This document shows, one piece after another, positions 62,669 through 64,000 of a DNA stretch of 64,000 nucleotides. Source of the DNA: JAHQVI01 sp963749875 (GTDB lineage: Bacteria; Pseudomonadota; Alphaproteobacteria; Rhizobiales; Rhodomicrobiaceae). The notes under the pieces were generated by a model. It ran no database searches and had not been told where the DNA came from. It was given only the letters and a program-made list of their open reading frames with translations. The stretch is taken from the NCBI GenBank assembly GCA_963749875.1, contig CAVVOX010000002.1:1488001-1552000 (forward strand). The letters are read 5' to 3'. The translations under genes were made by a program, and so were the position numbers. Positions within the stretch are counted from its first letter, which is position 1, and every line of letters starts with the position of its first letter.

Positions 62669-63631
62669 CTAATCCTGACTTTTCGTTACGCTACGCATCA
62701 TTTGACGCATGGTGAGGAAGGACATCAGCAGCCCGGCAACGGCCATGGCCAAGATGATATGGCCGCGCGGATCGACGAAGAGCGGGTTCAGATAGCCCGG
62801 CTGCACGGCCAGAAGGGCGCCGATCGTCAGGAACGGCAGTGCGCCAAGCACATAGCCAGTCAAACGGATCTCCGCAGTGGCCGATTGCGCCTTCATGCGC
62901 ACGGCGCGGCGCTTGCGCATAATGCCCGACAGCATATCGAGCGTGGCCGCAATATTGCCGCCGGCCGAATACTGCAGCAGCACGGCCACGGCGAAGAAGC
63001 GGAAATCGCTCAAGCCGATCTGCTTGCTGCTGGCATCGAGAGCCTGTTCGATCGGAATGCCGATCTTGACCTGGTCCGAGATCATCGTGAACACCGAATC
63101 GATCGGCGCAGGGGCTTCGGTGCCGACGATCCGGACCGCCGAGGGCATTGGCAGCCCCGCGCGCAGCATACGGACCACCGTGTCGATCGCATCGGGAAAC
63201 AGATCCCTGAAGCGGCCCTCGGCGCGCCGCTGTTCTCTGAGGAGGAGTGCGCGAGGTACCAGGAATGCGGTCAGAACGCCCGCCGTGACGGACACCCACC
63301 ATGGCAGCGCGACCGCGCGCACAGAAAATTGCCACACGGCAGTCCCGCCAACGACGCTGACTAGCAGTAGGGCGGCTCCGCCGGCGTGCATTCCCCAGCT
63401 ATAGTTGGCACCAAAGGCGAAGACCCGCCGCACCCGCGCATCAAATACAGCGTCCTGCTTCTTTCCCTCCGTTCCTAGGGCATTCGTCGATTTGCCGGGG
63501 TGTCGAGCAGCGATCCGACTGATGCGCCGCTCTATTTCGGCGGCGGCGCTCGGCGTCAATATGAATGCGCTCGCGATGATGGCCGCGCCCGTGAGCAGCA
63601 CCAGAACGGGGACTAAAGTATAGACCAGCAT
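62669..63631 (-). CDS. tadB: Tad pilus inner-membrane protein TadB
   Basis: The 320-residue protein has an N-terminal hydrophobic helix, a basic linker, two further helices (about 85-130) and the T2SSF domain with LFPDAIDTVVRMLRAGLPMPSAVRIV and LLQYSAGGNIAATLDMLSGIMRKR. Partner of TadC; CpaF is encoded directly upstream (four bases). The start is at 63631. Confidence 0.95.
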   Translation of the reverse strand: MLVYTLVPVLVLLTGAAIIASAFILTPSAAAEIERRISRIAARHPGKSTNALGTEGKKQDAVFDARVRRVFAFGANYSWGMHAGGAALLLVSVVGGTAVWQFSVRAVALPWWVSVTAGVLTAFLVPRALLLREQRRAEGRFRDLFPDAIDTVVRMLRAGLPMPSAVRIVGTEAPAPIDSVFTMISDQVKIGIPIEQALDASSKQIGLSDFRFFAVAVLLQYSAGGNIAATLDMLSGIMRKRRAVRMKAQSATAEIRLTGYVLGALPFLTIGALLAVQPGYLNPLFVDPRGHIILAMAVAGLLMSFLTMRQMMRSVTKSQD

Positions 63632-63635
63632 AGGG

Positions 63636-64000
63636 TCACGCCTCCTGTTCTTCCATGGCTCCGGAAAGCGCCTCCATAAAGCGGTCGGCCAATCCGTAAT
63701 ATCCCAGCCGGTCGAGGAAGCGCGGGCGGCTCGGCGTCGCCTCGAATTTGCCGGTCAGGATGCCGGCTGAGTTTTCGCCCGTATATTTGAAATAAAACAG
63801 ATTGCCGAGCGTTATCACGTCCTCTTCCATACCGGCGACCTCGGCAATCTCGGTCACGCGCCGCACACCGTCCCGCATCCTCTCAAGATGCACGATCATA
63901 TCGAGGGCACTGGCGATCTGAGTCCGGAAGGCCCGAACCGGCAGATTGGCAGTGCCCATCATCATCATATTCTCGACGCGGGCCAAAGCGTCGCGGCCCG
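63636..64000 (-). CDS. cpaF: Tad pilus ATPase CpaF, C-terminal part
   Basis: Only the last 120 or so residues are in the window; the gene continues beyond 64000. VENMMMMGTANLPVRAFRTQIASALDMIVHLERMRDGVRRVTEI is the C-terminal portion of the secretion ATPase with the family sequence ASALDMIVHLERM. CpaF hydrolyses ATP to drive pilus assembly through TadB/TadC. Confidence 0.93.
   Translation of the reverse strand, partial: GRDALARVENMMMMGTANLPVRAFRTQIASALDMIVHLERMRDGVRRVTEIAEVAGMEEDVITLGNLFYFKYTGENSAGILTGKFEATPSRPRFLDRLGYYGLADRFMEALSGAMEEQEA

Overview
The window is high-GC alphaproteobacterial chromosome, most likely Hyphomicrobiales (Rhizobiales). The evidence is the block eno-ftsB-pdhABC-lpd-lipA-COQ10/ratA-cinA-ispDF-ntrBCYX-hfq-hflX-mazG, an IspDF fusion, a lipoyl domain on the E1-beta subunit, DUF2842 beside ctaA, and a tad/cpa pilus cluster. 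No species can be named from the sequence alone.

Layout. 1-4.7 kb is a scrapyard: the end of a serine recombinase, a truncated diaminopropionate ammonia-lyase, an intact M24 peptidase, the start of an Asp/Glu-racemase-like gene, an SDR, an IS21 remnant fused to a zinc-ribbon gene fragment, tRNA-Gln(CTG) and a PPK2 3' fragment. 5-7.4 kb holds a secreted or anchored nuclease, small proteins and heme A synthase (ctaA). 7.6-14.8 kb is a minus-strand Liv-type ABC importer with an acyl-CoA ligase. 15-17.8 kb has an exported protein, kdsA and a YiiX-like lipoprotein. 17.9-19.2 kb is an unrecognised AT-richer membrane protein gene. 19.3-22.7 kb is a queuosine precursor operon (queC-queE-queD-queF plus a DUF1835 gene). 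22.8-34 kb is eno, ftsB, the pyruvate dehydrogenase genes, mscL, lipA and ratA. 34-46.7 kb is cinA, ispDF, the NtrBC and NtrYX two-component systems, a D-amino-acid aminotransferase, hfq, hflX and mazG. 46.8-59.3 kb is pepA, the LPS export genes lptF/lptG/lptD, surA, pdxA, ksgA, gmk, yicC, folB and phhB. 59.4-61.7 kb is tRNA-Lys(TTT), a small HTH gene and an IS1380-family element. 61.7-64 kb is tadC, tadB and the end of cpaF.

The most unusual content is in small non-coding repeats bounded by the otherwise rare tetranucleotide CTAG. One family is a 130-bp element (122-bp core between two CTAGs) with four full copies and one 40-bp deletion derivative. In three genes (pdhC, ntrX, tadC) the element's terminal CTAG supplies the TAG stop codon. 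A second family consists of long hairpins, usually in pairs 14 nt apart, built as a 10-bp outer stem, an optional 4-nt step and a 15-16-bp inner stem. Their arm sequences differ between loci but stay self-complementary. The IS1380 element also sits between two CTAGs, exactly at the edge of a 130-bp copy.

Five chromosomal genes (a methyltransferase, lpd, a TPR gene, lptF and lptD) each carry a single surplus base that breaks the frame. As lptF and lptD are normally essential and all five changes have the same sign, sequencing error is the leading explanation.
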